Shown one piece after another: positions 20,499 through 30,806 of a stretch of DNA of 49,839 nucleotides. The position numbers were made by a program, and so were the translations under genes. The stretch spans positions 1 through 49,839 of the forward strand of contig NZ_PEHF01000096.1 of the NCBI RefSeq assembly GCF_015762685.1, read 5' to 3'. The stretch's first letter is position 1, and each line of letters starts with the position of its first letter. This DNA is from Candidatus Symbiopectobacterium sp. 'North America' (lineage in GTDB: Bacteria > Pseudomonadota > Gammaproteobacteria > Enterobacterales > Enterobacteriaceae). The notes below the pieces were generated by a model. It saw nothing but the letters and a program-made list of their open reading frames with translations. It was not told where the DNA came from and did not search any database.

Positions 20499-21371
20499 TT
20501 GAGTACGCTGGATAACACCATTGGCAATACGCCACTCATCAAGCTGCAAAGGCTGGCACAGGATACCGGCAGTGAGATCTGGCTTAAGTTGGAAGGCAAT
20601 AATCTGGCTGGCTCGGTAAAAGATCGTCCGGTCCGTTTTATGGTGGAGCAGGCTGAACGGCGCGGAGAAATAACCTCTGGCGATCGGCTGATTGAAACCA
20701 CCAGTGGCAATACTGGTATTGCGCTAGCGATGATTGCCGCCGTGAAAGGGTATCGCTTGCGGTTGTTGATGCCGGAGAACATGAGCCGTGAGCGGCAACT
20801 GGCGATGCGCGCCTACGGTGCAGAGCTAGTGCTGGTCAGTCCTGCGTGTGGCATGGAAGGCGCGCGCGATTTGGCGCGCCAGATGGCAGAATCCGGGGAG
20901 GGCAAGGTGCTCGATCAGTTCAATAATCCGGATAACGCGCTGGCGCATTTTATGACCACGGGGCCGGAAATCTGGCAGCAAACGCAAGGCGCACTCACCC
21001 ATTTTGTCTCTTCAATGGGCACCACCGGCACGCTTTCCGGCGTCAGTCGTTTCCTGAAACAGCAACGTGCATCCGTCTGTACCATCGGTTTACAACCCGC
21101 GTCGGGGAGCCATATTCCCGGAATCCGCCGCTGGGCGCCGGGATACGAGCCGGAGATTTTTCAGCCACAATACGTTGATCGTGTAATGGATATTACCCAG
21201 CAAGAGGCGGAAACCACGCTGCGACGCTTGGCTCATCAAGAAGGCATTTTCTGCGGCGTCAGTTCCGGCGGTGCGGTGGCGGGAGCACTGCGCGTGGCGC
21301 GGGAAAACCCCGGCAGCGCGATTGTCTGCGATCGCGGCGATCGCTATCTGTCCACCGGCGTATTTGGTTAA
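20499..21371 (+). CDS. cysM: Cysteine synthase B
   Basis: CysM makes cysteine from O-acetylserine and sulfide or thiosulfate, with pyridoxal phosphate on the lysine of AGSVKDR (about residue 41). Other signatures are TSGNTGIALAM, SSMGTTGTLSGVSRF and FCGVSSGGAVAGALRVA. The start is TTG after an AGGGGAGA site; E. coli cysM also uses a non-ATG start. The protein is 290 residues against 303 in E. coli: it lacks about three residues near the end and the last ten or so. cysPUWA, its E. coli neighbours, are absent here. Since cysK is destroyed in this window, CysM may carry the cysteine synthase duty. It is convergent with macB, two bases away. Confidence 0.93.
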   Translation: MSTLDNTIGNTPLIKLQRLAQDTGSEIWLKLEGNNLAGSVKDRPVRFMVEQAERRGEITSGDRLIETTSGNTGIALAMIAAVKGYRLRLLMPENMSRERQLAMRAYGAELVLVSPACGMEGARDLARQMAESGEGKVLDQFNNPDNALAHFMTTGPEIWQQTQGALTHFVSSMGTTGTLSGVSRFLKQQRASVCTIGLQPASGSHIPGIRRWAPGYEPEIFQPQYVDRVMDITQQEAETTLRRLAHQEGIFCGVSSGGAVAGALRVARENPGSAIVCDRGDRYLSTGVFG

Positions 21372-21373
21372 TG

Positions 21374-23327
21374 CTATTCCCGTTCCAGCGCGTGTATTGG
21401 TTCCATGTAGGCGGCGCGCCGGGCGGGGAAGAAACCAAAAATCACCCCAATCAGGCTGGCGCACAGGAACGCAGCAACAATAGATGCTGGTGAGTAGATT
21501 AACGAGAAGCTGCTGAAGAAGTGGCTAAATACCGCTCCCACCAACAGCGACAGCGAAACCCCCAACACGCCGCCCAGCAAGCACACCAGCACCGCTTCAA
21601 TCAAAAACTGTTGCATGATATCGCTGGCACGCGCACCAACCGCCATGCGCACGCCGATTTCTCGCGTGCGCTCGGTCACCGACACCAGCATGATGTTCAT
21701 CACGCCGATACCTCCGACCAGCAGCGAAATAAATGCAATGGCGGAGACCAGCAGCGCTAGCGTGGTAGTGGCCTTCTCGATGGTTTGACGAATGCTGTCG
21801 GTGTTGAAAACAAAGAAATCCTTACTTGCCGTGGCGCTGGGTCAAAATCTGGGTAATGCCCTGTTCTGCCACGCTCAAATCCACGTTGTCTTTGACCCTG
21901 AGAGTGATGCTTCTCAGGTAGGACTGCCCGATCATGCGTTTCATCGCCGTGGTGTAGGGGACCCAGACGTTAAGGTTTTCATCGCTGCCAAAGCCACTGC
22001 TGTTTTTTTCCACCACGCCAATAATTCGCACGGGGAGCGATCCTAGCAGGATCACCTTGCCGATAGGGTTCTCCCCGTTGGGAAACAGTTTCTGCAATGT
22101 GTTCTGATCGATAACCGCTTCCTGCGACAGATTATCCACGCTGGCGCGTGGGAAAATCATCCCTTGTGCCACGCTGTAGCCGCGCACGGTGAAAAACTGT
22201 TCTCCTACACCGTTGGCATTGGCCGTGACGGCAATATTGCCATAGCGTAGTGTGACGCTGGTGGCGACGGACGGCGTCACGCTGTGAACGTAAGGTTGCT
22301 GCGCCAAAGGTTCGATATCGGTCGCACGCAGCGTTTGAATGGCGCTCGAACGTTGGTCACCGAAATCCTTGCCAGGATAGATCTCAAGCGTACTGGTACC
22401 CATTGCACTGATGTTGGCCAGCACTTGCTGTTGCGAGCCTTTGCCTAGCGCAACCACAGAGACCACCGAGGCGATACCGATAATGATACCGAGCATGGTT
22501 AGAAAGGTGCGCATGCGCTGAGCGTTCATCGCCAGCAGCGCCATTTTGAAGGCATCGATAAAACGATCGCGCGCTTGCAGCAGCCGTGAAGCGTGCTTGG
22601 CACTGGCGTTCTCTTGCGGCGCAGTCTCGGCAGGAGCCGTTGTACCGGCTGAATCCGCGATCACTTCGCCATCACGCAACTCGATGATACGCCCAGCATG
22701 GCGCGCGATCTGCATATCGTGGGTCACGATAATGATGGTGTGCCCCTGCGCGTTCAGATCTTTCAAAATGGCCAGTACTTCGTTACCGCTGTGCGTGTCC
22801 AGGGCGCGCGTTGGCTCATCCGCGAGGATCACCTGACCGCCGTTCATCAGCGCGCGGGCGATACTGACGCGCTGTTGTTGCCCGCCAGAAAGTTGGCTGG
22901 GGCGATAGTTCAGGCGTTCACCCAATCCAAGGCGGTGCAGCAGTGCCGCTGCGCGCTGTTGGCGCGAGGTGCGGTCGCGCCCGGCGTAAATGGCGGGGAC
23001 TTCGACATTGCCCTGCGAGGAAAGATCGCCCAACAGATTATAGCGTTGAAAGATAAACCCGAAATACTCCCGACGCAGCGCGGCCAGGCTATCGCTGTCA
23101 AGCGTCGCTACCGCTTGCCCGTTAACCCGATATTCTCCTTCCGAGGCTTTATCCAGGCAGCCGAGAATATTCATCAATGTCGACTTGCCGGAGCCGGAAG
23201 CCCCAACAATAGCGACCATCTCACCCGCATGAATCGTCAGGTTTATCGCTTTCAACACGTTGACCGTTTGGTCACCGTTGGTAAAACGGCGTGAAATTCC
23301 CGTTAGCGTTAATAAAGGTTGAGTCAT
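21374..23327 (-). pseudogene. macB: MacB-type ABC transporter, frameshifted
   Basis: MacB is the inner-membrane ATPase/permease of the MacAB-TolC efflux pump. The ATPase domain has Walker [11 protein letters not shown], signature [16 protein letters not shown] and Walker B VILADEPT. The four-helix membrane part and the periplasmic MacB_PCD domain follow. The frame breaks at 21822-21824 (TAA), where HGKKDFF is expected; one extra base explains it. The rest, with [29 protein letters not shown], continues in another frame to 21374. The break removes the last three membrane helices. Translation starts at the ATG at 23327, just after macA. Confidence 0.92.
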
Positions 23328-23340
23328 ACGTTAGCTCCCC

Positions 23341-24128
23341 TTACACTGGCGGTGGGCCGGGGTGGCGCGCCGTTGATGATGAAGAACCCGGTTGCTGGCT
23401 GATGATCACTTGTTCACCCGTGCTGACGCTGGTGAGTAATTGGGTATGCACGTTGTCGTTAATACCAATGGTCACGTCACGGGATTCACGTTGACCTTGC
23501 GCATTAACCACTTGCACCACGGTTTTTCCATTAAGCTGCTTTACGGCCGTGGCGGGCACCACCAGCGCGTTTTTACCGCAGCGAGCAGAATATACACTTG
23601 CGCCGTCATCAAGATACGCAGCGTGCCATCCAGGTTATCAACATCAAACAGGCCGTTGTAATAAATCGCCTTAGACGTTGAAGAGCTACTACTGCTGCTG
23701 GAACTGCTGGATGAACTGGTGGTCTCGTCGTTGATGGAATCCGGCGCCGGTTCAATAGCGCGCAGCGTGGCTTGATAGCGCTTGTTGGGCTGGCCAAGAA
23801 TGGTAAACCAGACCGGCATGCCGACTTTCATGTTGACCACATCGGCTTCGGAAATCTGCGCTTTCACTGTCATGGTGTTCAGGTTCGCCACTTTGGCGAT
23901 GGTGGGGGTAGTTTGCGCCGCGTTGACGGTCTGCCCTGCTTCCACCGAAATGGCGACGATGGTGCCATCTACCAAGACAGTCTGCTCAATATCTCGGGTT
24001 TCTACGGGCGCGGTAATGTAGTTCACCGGTGGTGGGGCGGCGAAAAAGTGCTTATAGCCAAAATAAAGGGCAACGATGGCAACCAGTGCCAGTAGCGACG
24101 TACGTAATGACAAAAAACGAGCAGGCAT
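23341..24128 (-). pseudogene. macA: MacA-type periplasmic adaptor with internal deletion and frameshift
   Basis: MacA links MacB to TolC. The N-terminal membrane anchor (about residues 8-24) and the first beta segment (DIEQTVLVDGT) join directly to IVAISVEAGQTVNAAQ. That drops the first lipoyl half and the whole alpha-helical hairpin, roughly 100-130 residues compared with the family, in frame near 23960. A run of 13 serines follows INDETT, before KAIYYNGLFDVDN; this replaces a short loop in relatives. One A is missing near 23573, shifting the frame at AAVKN. Without the hairpin the protein could not reach TolC. Confidence 0.9.
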
Positions 24129-24348
24129 GAGCAGTTGAATATCCTTATCGAGTGTTGACGTCTCAGCAGGGTACTGACGTCTGACGGGGTGATGCTAACC
24201 GCGTAGAGCAAAGCCGTTACTTTACCCTGACTCTATGACCCGATCTCGCCTATTTAGTGCTATGGAAGGTAAGAATTCAGTAAAGATGGCTGCGAAAATA
24301 CGTATTAAACGAGAAAATAACCGCCAGAACCGCCAAGGGGAGCAAGGT

Positions 24349-25031
24349 ATGAAGCTGTTGCTGGTTGATGATGATGTGGAGTTGGGAAACCTGCTTTGTG
24401 AGTATCTCAGCGCTGAGGAATTTGCCGCATCGCGAGTGTTGACAGGGAAAGAGGGTGTGGAAAGCGCGCTGTCAGGAAATTACACCGCCATGATTCTGGA
24501 CGTTATGTTGCCGGATATGAGCGGTATTGATGTGTTACGCCAGGTGCGTAAATCGAGCCGGTTGCCGATTATCATGTTGACGGCCAAGGGTGACAATATC
24601 GACCGGGTGATTGGTCTGAAAATGGGGGCCGATGATTATATGCAGAAGCCCTGTTTCCCCCGTGAACTGGTAGCACGCTTGCGTGCGGTGCTGCGCCGTT
24701 ATTATGATGAGCGCCCGGAAAAGCAGGAAAGCGAAGGGACTGCCACATTGGGTGAACTGGTGTTGAACCCCGCTACACGCACCAGCGAATGGAAAGGACA
24801 CCCCTTTGATTTAACCGCCTCCGAGTTCAATTTGCTGGAACTGCTGGTGGGCGCGTACTAGCGCGTGGTTTCCAAAGATGAGCTGTCGGAAAATGTCTGG
24901 GGCGGCAGCGTGAAGCCTACGATCGCAGCTTCGATGTGCATATCAGCAACATTCGGCAAAAGCTAGCCGAACTGCCGGCCAGCAGCATGACCATTGAAAC
25001 TGTGCGCAGCGTAGGATATCGGATTCGTTGA
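24349..25031 (+). pseudogene. OmpR/CpxR-family response regulator, nonsense and frameshift
   Basis: The receiver domain is complete: acidic pocket LLVDDDVEL (residues 3-11), phospho-acceptor aspartate in MILDVMLPDMSG, switch threonine in IIMLTAKG and lysine in DYMQKPC. The winged-helix DNA-binding domain is broken by TAG at 24859-24861 and a one-base loss near 24903 (GRQREAYDRSFDVHIS expected). The final part SFDVHISNIRQKL and YRIR is recognisable. AGGGGAG precedes the ATG. The gene's stop overlaps the kinase start (TGATG). It is divergent from macA, so it may have controlled macAB. It is CpxR-like, but not the housekeeping cpxR locus by context. Confidence 0.88.
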
Positions 25032-26429
25032 TGATGCAGGGACGCTTGTTCTGGAAAATTCTGTTTGGCTTCTGGCTGACGTTTTTATTGATATCGCAAC
25101 TGCTGTGGTTGGGGTTCACGTTGTATGACGGTGGACACCGCGCACCGCCGGAAGAGGCGATGATCCAGCGCTTGATGTCGTTACAACTGTCGATGGCGCA
25201 ATCTGCGTTGCAACAGGGTGGGCAGCCCGCGCTGGACGCACTGGAAGCTCAGTGGCCGCCACAGGAACGCGGTTTTCTGCGCGTTTCTACCACGGTAACC
25301 GATGCCGAGAAATGGGCTCCACCGCCTGAGCCGTGGCGTGAACCGCCAGCCAGTGATATCCCGCCTCCCGGTGACCTGAGGCCGCCAGCGAATGAGGAAC
25401 ATCACCGGGGCGATCGCCAAATGCCGCTTGTCAACGCGGTCAATGGGCCTAATGGCGAGCGCTATTGGGTCTCTTTTGACGTCCTACGTTTGCGCGATGA
25501 AACCTATGCACCGCGTCCGATGTTGATACTCAATATTTCTGAACCGTTGGTATGGATTGCGGGATTAGGCGGGCTGCTCTTCAGTGGGGTATTAGCCTGG
25601 AACCTGACCCGGCCGCTCAATCGCTTGCGCGCCAGTTTTGACCGTGTGTCACAGGGATATTTATCCATTCGGCTGTTGCCGGACATGAAACGACGGCACG
25701 ATGAGTTGAGCGACGTAGCGCGAGATTTTGATGCCATGGTCGAGCGGTTGGAGGTGTTGGTGAGTTCCCGCGAACAACTGCTGCATGATGTGTCTCATGA
25801 GTTACGTTCCCCTCTGGCGCGTTTACAGTTGGCCATCGGGTTGGCGCACCAAAATCGCGATAATATCGATACCTCATTGCAGCGCATCGAAGGTGAAGCG
25901 GCGCGCATGGACAAAATGATTGGTGAACTGCTGACGCTATCACGTGCCGAGCATCAGGTGGTCGATGAGTCCTACTTCGATTTGTACGGGTTGGTCGACG
26001 CGGTGGTAAACGATGCGCGCTATGAGGCGCAAGTACCGGGGGTAACCATTCTGTTGGAGGCGGATATCGAGCAGGATCACACGGTAAAAGGCAATGCGGA
26101 GCTGATGCGGCGCGCGTTGGATAATATCGTGCAACAATGCACTGCGTTTTTCAACCCGCGAGCAGACGGTGCTGGTAGACCTGCGTGGCACGGAGCGCGA
26201 GTGGCTGCTTTGTGTCACCGATCAGAGGCCGGGGGTGGAGAAAAATAAGCTATCCAGCATCTTTGATCCCTTTATTCGCATCGAATCGCCGCAGTCCGGC
26301 AAGGGCTATGGATTAGGGCTGGCGATTGCCCGCAAAGTGGTGATGGCGCACGGTGAGGCCGATAACGGCCCTCAGGGAGGGTTGACCGTGCGTATCTTTA
26401 TTCCTCGTTGGCAAGAAACCGCAGCGTAG
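25031..26429 (+). pseudogene. Sensor histidine kinase partner, frameshifted in the ATPase domain
   Basis: The order is: a first membrane helix (about residues 5-28), a proline-rich periplasmic domain (many PP around residues 95-125), a second helix (about 172-190), HAMP, the HisKA box with the phospho-histidine (LLHDVSHELRSPLARL), then HATPase_c. The frame shifts near 26132, inside the N box (LDNIV then NALRFS expected; one extra base). The DQRPGVEKNKLSSIFDPF and GYGLGLAIARKVV boxes follow in the new frame up to TAG at 26427-26429. The kinase is CpxA-like in layout. With the regulator also broken, the whole system is dead. Confidence 0.87.
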
Positions 26430-26468
26430 AGCCATTGATTAGCACGTTTTTTTAAACGGCAGCCGTGT

Positions 26469-27197
26469 GTGGCACGTGGCGTTGCGGTAGAGCGCGTATT
26501 GGCGGGGCAATCGTGCAAGACGGTTGGCGAGGCGCATGGTATTCCTGAACGTAGCATACTCATGCATTGGCTGAATATGCTGGCGGTTGATGGTGAGGCG
26601 GGTACGCGGGTCTGTGCGAGTGAATGCTGTTATGCCGTGGCGGATATCTACGGTATTGAATCTGATAGCTTCGCCTTCAACGAGTTGCAAAAGCGTGCGG
26701 TGATGGGGCGGGCAGGGGAACGGGTACGCAACGGGGAGTCATGCCTGCAAGTGGCACAGGATCATGGTATTTGCATGCAGTACGAGGCGATGGATATGTT
26801 AGAGATGATCGCCGTTAACTCCTGTGCCGGAGAACGGGTACGTAACGGTGAATCCTGCCGACTGGTCGCCCGAGAACATGGCATCAGTGCTTTATTTATG
26901 GCGATGTGCGAGCTGGAAAACATCGCCGTGAAAACGGTTGCCGGAGCGCGAGTGCGACAGGGGGAGCTCTGTTACTTGGTAGCGTGGGATCACGGAATTA
27001 GTCATTGCCATAATGCGATGCATAATCTGGAGATGGTTGCTGTGGAGACCTTCGGGGCTGAACGGGTGAAAAACGGGGAGTGGTGCACACTCGTCGCCCT
27101 GTCGCTGGGGATTGCATTGGACAGTGGGACGGTAAAGGTGCTGGCAGCCCTCGAAATGGCCTCTGCCGGTGCGGAAAAACGCCCGCGCTTACAGTGA
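26469..27197 (+). CDS. Unknown protein of six 38-residue repeats
   Basis: I do not recognise this family. The 242-residue frame is almost entirely a tandem array: cysteines at 16, 54, 92, 130, 168 and 206 are spaced exactly 38 apart, each followed by a GI pair nine residues later (24-25, 62-63, 100-101, 138-139, 176-177, 214-215). The consensus of a unit is AGERVRNGESC..VA..HGI......AM..LE.IAV. The C..VA..HGI core looks like a short helix-turn-helix, so each unit is probably a two- or three-helix hairpin stacked as a solenoid. The start given is GTG; no ribosome-binding site is visible and the frame is open from 26439, ten bases after the kinase stop, so a 5' truncation is possible. No signal peptide is seen. 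Confidence 0.7.
   Translation: MARGVAVERVLAGQSCKTVGEAHGIPERSILMHWLNMLAVDGEAGTRVCASECCYAVADIYGIESDSFAFNELQKRAVMGRAGERVRNGESCLQVAQDHGICMQYEAMDMLEMIAVNSCAGERVRNGESCRLVAREHGISALFMAMCELENIAVKTVAGARVRQGELCYLVAWDHGISHCHNAMHNLEMVAVETFGAERVKNGEWCTLVALSLGIALDSGTVKVLAALEMASAGAEKRPRLQ
26484..27167 (+). repeat. Six tandem 114-base coding repeats
   Basis: Six units of 38 codons (residues 6-233) lie in strict register without insertions or deletions. Units 3 to 5 are most alike (RVRNGESC, RVRNGESC, RVRQGELC); the outer units 1, 2 and 6 have diverged. DNA identity between units is only moderate, so this is an old array held by selection on the protein, not a recent duplication. Confidence 0.85.
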
Positions 27198-27212
27198 TTA
27201 GGGTGGGACAAT

Positions 27213-27249
27213 AAATAAAAAACCCACAGTCAGGACCCTGACCGTGGGG
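27213..27249 (-). terminator. Terminator of the ptsHI-crr operon
   Basis: On the minus strand CCCACGGTCAGG and CCTGACTGTGGG form a long stem with a two-base loop, followed by TTTTTTATTTATTG. It lies 30 bases after the crr stop. This is a strong intrinsic terminator. It also separates crr from the convergent repeat-protein gene. Confidence 0.9.
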
Positions 27250-27279
27250 CTGGTATGAGTTGCTGTACTCAGAAAAGCG

Positions 27280-27789
27280 CTACTTTTTGATACGGATAAC
27301 CGGTGTTTCACCGACAACCACGGTGCCGCTCAATTTGGTCAGCTCTTTGATTTCGTCCATGTTGGAGATAACCACCGGCGTCAACGTTGATTTGGCCTTT
27401 TCTTCCAACAGCGCCAGATCGAATTCAATGACCAGATCGCCTTTCTTCACGTGTTGGCCTTCTTCCGCGATGCGTTTGAAGCCTTCACCTTTCAGCTCAA
27501 CGGTATCGATGCCGAAGTGAACGAACAGTTCAATACCGCTGTCGGATTCGATAGAGAAAGCATGGTTAGTTTCAAAAATCTTGCCGATGGTGCCATCAAC
27601 CGGCGCCACCATCTTGTTGCCAGTCGGTTTAATGGCAATACCGTCCCCGACAATTTTTTCAGCAAAAACAACGTCAGGAACGTCTTCGATATTGACGATT
27701 TCACCAGACAGCGGTGCAATGATTTCAATGCTGCCAGTATCTTTTTTGTCATCAGATACCAGAGATTTCAGTTTATCGAACAAACCCAT
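27280..27789 (-). CDS. crr: PTS glucose-specific enzyme IIA
   Basis: EIIA-Glc carries phosphate from HPr to EIICB-Glc and regulates adenylate cyclase and inducer exclusion. The 169-residue length equals E. coli. The phospho-histidine is His91 in ELFVHFGID, with the partner His76 in ETNHAFSI. The body [12 protein letters not shown] is typical. AGGAGA stands before the ATG. It is the third gene after ptsH and ptsI, with a 41-base gap to ptsI, and is intact. Confidence 0.98.
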   Translation of the reverse strand: MGLFDKLKSLVSDDKKDTGSIEIIAPLSGEIVNIEDVPDVVFAEKIVGDGIAIKPTGNKMVAPVDGTIGKIFETNHAFSIESDSGIELFVHFGIDTVELKGEGFKRIAEEGQHVKKGDLVIEFDLALLEEKAKSTLTPVVISNMDEIKELTKLSGTVVVGETPVIRIKK

Positions 27790-27830
27790 GATCTTCTCCT
27801 AATCATTAATATTGGGTCAGCATAGCAGAA

Positions 27831-29558
27831 TCAGCAGAGCGTTTTTTCTTTGATAAATCGGCTCACTACATCGCTCAGTTCTTGCGCTGTGGGTTGGGAG
27901 AGCGCTTGTTCTGCCAACGCTTTGGCATCGTCGTAATTTGCATTACGAATGATCTTCTTGATGCCAGGAATTGAGATTGCACTCATGCTGAATTCATCCA
28001 GACCCATACCCAATAATAGCAGTGTAGCACGTTCGTCACCAGCGAGCTCGCCGCACATCCCCGTCCATTTGCCTTCGGCATGAGATGCGTCAATGACCTG
28101 CTTGATCAAACGCAATACCGCTGGAGACATCGGGTTATAGAGATGAGAGATAAGCTCATTACCGCGATCAACTGCCAGAGTATACTGGGTTAAGTCATTT
28201 GTCCCAATACTAAAAAAGTCCACTTCTTTCGCCAGATGGTTGGCAATGGCGGTCGCAGCAGGTGTTTCAACCATTACGCCCACCTCGATGCTCTCATCGA
28301 AGGCTTTCCCTTCTGCTCTCAACTGCGATTTCAGCAGTTCCAATTCGGCTTTCAGCGCACAAACTTCTTCTACGGAAATGATCATTGGGAACATGATGCG
28401 CAGCTTGCCAAACACCGACGCACGCAAAATAGCACGCAGCTGTGTATGAAGAATTTCTTTACGATCGAGACAGATACGAATTGCTCGCCAGCCCAGGAAC
28501 GGGTTCTCTTCCTTTGGCAGGTTCATGTAAGGCAGATCTTTATCGCCGCCGATATCCATGGTGCGCATGATAACCGCCTGCGCCCCTACGGCTTCTGCCA
28601 CGGCTTTGTAGGCTTGGAACTGCTCTTCTTCTGTCGGGAACGCATCGCGATCCATAAACAGGAATTCGGTACGATAGAGTCCAACACCTTCTGCGCCATT
28701 GCGCTCGGCACCTGCAACATCACGCACGGTACCAATGTTGGCGCACACTTCTACCTGATGCCCGTCGAGCGTGATGGCTGGCAAATCTTTCAGTTTTGCC
28801 AACGCATCTTTTTCAGCGTAGTACTGTGCTTCCAGCGCTTTCAGTTGTTCGATAACGTCCGGCGTCGGGTTCTGATAAATTTTGTTGTTCACGCCATCCA
28901 GAATCAGATAATCGCCGTTTTTCACCTGCTGGGTGGCATCCGTGGTGCCGACAATCGCGGGCAGCTCCAGAGAACGCGCCATGATGGAGGTGTGGGAGGT
29001 CCGGCCGCCGAGATCGGTAATAAAGCCCAGCACCTTGTCCAGGTTCAGCTGTGCGGTTTCTGATGGCGTCAAATCGGTTGCGATCAGGATCGATTCTTCC
29101 TGAATATCGCCCAGATCGATAATCGGCATACCGAGAATGTTTCTCAGCAGGCGTTTACCAATATCGCGCATGTCCGCTGCGCGCTCTTTCAGGTACTCAT
29201 CGTCCAGTTCTTCCAACGCTTTCGCCTGATTCTCGATAACCGAGTAGGCTGCTGCATCGGCAGAGTGATGGTCCTTTTTGATCAGGGCTATGATTTCCTG
29301 CTCGAACTCTTCATCTTCAAGCAGCATGATATGCCCTTCGAAGATGGCCTCTTTCTCAGCGCCCAGGGTTGCACCTGCTTTGGTCTTGATGGCTTCCAAC
29401 TGTGCAGAAGCCTTGGCCCGGCCACTCAGAAAACGTTCGATTTCTTGTTCAACGTCTTCAGCAGTAATTTTCTTCCGGCTGATGACGATTTCGTCTTCCT
29501 TCAATAACAGCGCGTTACCGAAAGCAAAACCGGGTGATACTAATATGCCTGAAATCAT
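27831..29558 (-). CDS. ptsI: PTS enzyme I
   Basis: Enzyme I takes phosphate from phosphoenolpyruvate and passes it to HPr. The 575-residue intact protein has the active histidine in [18 protein letters not shown] (about residue 189), the PEP-binding [15 protein letters not shown] segment, and the [15 protein letters not shown] and MCGELAGD signatures of the C-terminal barrel. The gap to ptsH is 47 bases. No lesion is seen, so general sugar PTS function is preserved. Confidence 0.98.
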   Translation of the reverse strand: MISGILVSPGFAFGNALLLKEDEIVISRKKITAEDVEQEIERFLSGRAKASAQLEAIKTKAGATLGAEKEAIFEGHIMLLEDEEFEQEIIALIKKDHHSADAAAYSVIENQAKALEELDDEYLKERAADMRDIGKRLLRNILGMPIIDLGDIQEESILIATDLTPSETAQLNLDKVLGFITDLGGRTSHTSIMARSLELPAIVGTTDATQQVKNGDYLILDGVNNKIYQNPTPDVIEQLKALEAQYYAEKDALAKLKDLPAITLDGHQVEVCANIGTVRDVAGAERNGAEGVGLYRTEFLFMDRDAFPTEEEQFQAYKAVAEAVGAQAVIMRTMDIGGDKDLPYMNLPKEENPFLGWRAIRICLDRKEILHTQLRAILRASVFGKLRIMFPMIISVEEVCALKAELELLKSQLRAEGKAFDESIEVGVMVETPAATAIANHLAKEVDFFSIGTNDLTQYTLAVDRGNELISHLYNPMSPAVLRLIKQVIDASHAEGKWTGMCGELAGDERATLLLLGMGLDEFSMSAISIPGIKKIIRNANYDDAKALAEQALSQPTAQELSDVVSRFIKEKTLC

Positions 29559-29605
29559 AACTCTACCTTCACTCGAAACTGATGTTCACACGAAAAGCCT
29601 GCCGA

Positions 29606-29863
29606 TTACTCAAGTTCGGCCATCAGCTTAACCAAATGTTCAACGGCTTTTTGCTCGTCTTCACCTTCTGCAGAAAGGGTAACGACAGTGCCTTGCGTCA
29701 GGCCAAAGGTCTGAAGCTTGAACAAACTTTTCGCGCTGGCACTTTTTCCGTTGGAGGTGACGGTAATTTCGCTGGTAAATCCTTTGGCTTCTTTAACAAA
29801 CTGAGCCGCAGGACGGGTGTGCAGGCCATTCGGAGCGGTGATAGTAACTTCTTGCTGGAACAT
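29606..29863 (-). CDS. ptsH: PTS phosphocarrier protein HPr
   Basis: HPr shuttles phosphate from enzyme I to the sugar-specific IIA proteins. The 85-residue protein has the active His15 in NGLHTRPAA and the Ser46 region ([11 protein letters not shown]). It is the first gene of the pts operon. The 402-base stretch upstream holds its promoter(s), a small inverted repeat at 29903-29934, and the cysK terminator at 30215-30244; no other gene is seen there. Confidence 0.98.
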   Translation of the reverse strand: MFQQEVTITAPNGLHTRPAAQFVKEAKGFTSEITVTSNGKSASAKSLFKLQTFGLTQGTVVTLSAEGEDEQKAVEHLVKLMAELE

Positions 29864-29902
29864 TCTGTTTTCCCCAACTATGGTTTGGATTCGTGTTGTG
29901 GA

Positions 29903-29934
29903 ACTAAAGTTTAGTGTATTTACCGAACTTTAGT
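29903..29934 (-). promoter_or_regulatory. 9-base inverted repeat in the ptsH leader
   Basis: ACTAAAGTT (29903-29911) and AACTTTAGT (29926-29934) are perfect inverted copies 14 bases apart. They start 39 bases upstream of the ptsH ATG. They could form a leader hairpin or be an operator. No known regulator is assigned. Confidence 0.45.
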
Positions 29935-30214
29935 CTGTTAGTTCAGCCCCATTTATGTTACGGGGTCGCCTTTGATGCGGTAAGGTAAGGACGAAACGCC
30001 TCCCCTGAATATATACGCCAAATAGCACCGTATTCCAGCCCAGTGTCAGATGGCCTTGCTGCCTCTGTGGTAAAAAACGGGGACATTGTCATCAGTAGGA
30101 ACAGGGTACGATGTTACGGTTATTAATTCCGCGTATCAAAATAATTGTTCGGTTAAATACTAAACCTGGACAAAAAAAGCAATTATTGATGGGTATAAAC
30201 TTTGAACTTGACCA

Positions 30215-30244
30215 CAAAAAAAAGCACCTGTGAAGGTGCTTTTA
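30215..30244 (-). terminator. Terminator of cysK
   Basis: On the minus strand AAAAGCACCT and AGGTGCTTTT pair over TCAC, followed by a run of eight T. It stands about 25 bases after the cysK stop and is still intact although cysK is not. Confidence 0.88.
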
Positions 30245-30265
30245 TACTGTCAATGTAACGAAGTA

Positions 30266-30806
30266 TTACTGCTGCAATTTTTGTTCTGTGAACAGATCGG
30301 CAAACAGCGCAGTACTGAGATAACGCTCACCGGAAGAGGGCAGAATCACCACGATGGTTTTGCCTTCAAAGGCGGGCTCTTTCAGCAAATTCAGTGCGGC
30401 AGCCACGACTGCACCGGAAGAGATCCCAGCCAGAATACCTTTCTTCTTCCATCAGGCGACGCGCGGTTGAAATTGCATCCTCGTTAGAAATGCGCTCAAC
30501 GCGATCCACCAGAGACAGATCGAGGTTACCGGGAATGAAACCGGCGCCGATCCCTTGGATCTTGTGCGGACCAGGCTTGATCTCTTCGCCAGCCAGCGCT
30601 TGGGTGATCACCGGTGAATCAACGGGTTCAACCGCGACAGTGGTGATAGCTTTGCCTTTGGTTTTCTTGATAAAACGGCTGACGCCAGTCAACGTACCGC
30701 CGGTGCCGACACCGGAGATAAACACGTCGACTTCACCATCGATATCTTTCCAGATTTCCGGACCGGTGGTTTTTTCGTGAATTTCCGGGTTAGCCGGATT
30801 GCTGAA
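30266..30806 (-). pseudogene. cysK: Cysteine synthase A, 5' half deleted and frameshifted
   Basis: CysK is the main O-acetylserine sulfhydrylase. Only the part from about residue 155 on remains ([49 protein letters not shown]). The N-terminal domain with the pyridoxal-phosphate lysine and TSGNTG loop is gone. Near 30440 one extra base breaks the [13 protein letters not shown] segment. The original C-terminus (TEQKLQQ then TAA at 30266) is intact. The 5' edge joins cysZ sequence at about 30807. The gene cannot make an active enzyme. Confidence 0.93.

Noticed and set aside
26484..27167. TAL-effector-like DNA-binding repeats
   Set aside because: The unit is 38 residues, not 33-35, and lacks the LTP..VVAIAS core and paired variable residues. 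Only the general idea of a helical array is kept.
28236..29063. A 275-codon plus-strand frame across ptsI
   Set aside because: Antisense shadow of the strongly conserved ptsI gene.
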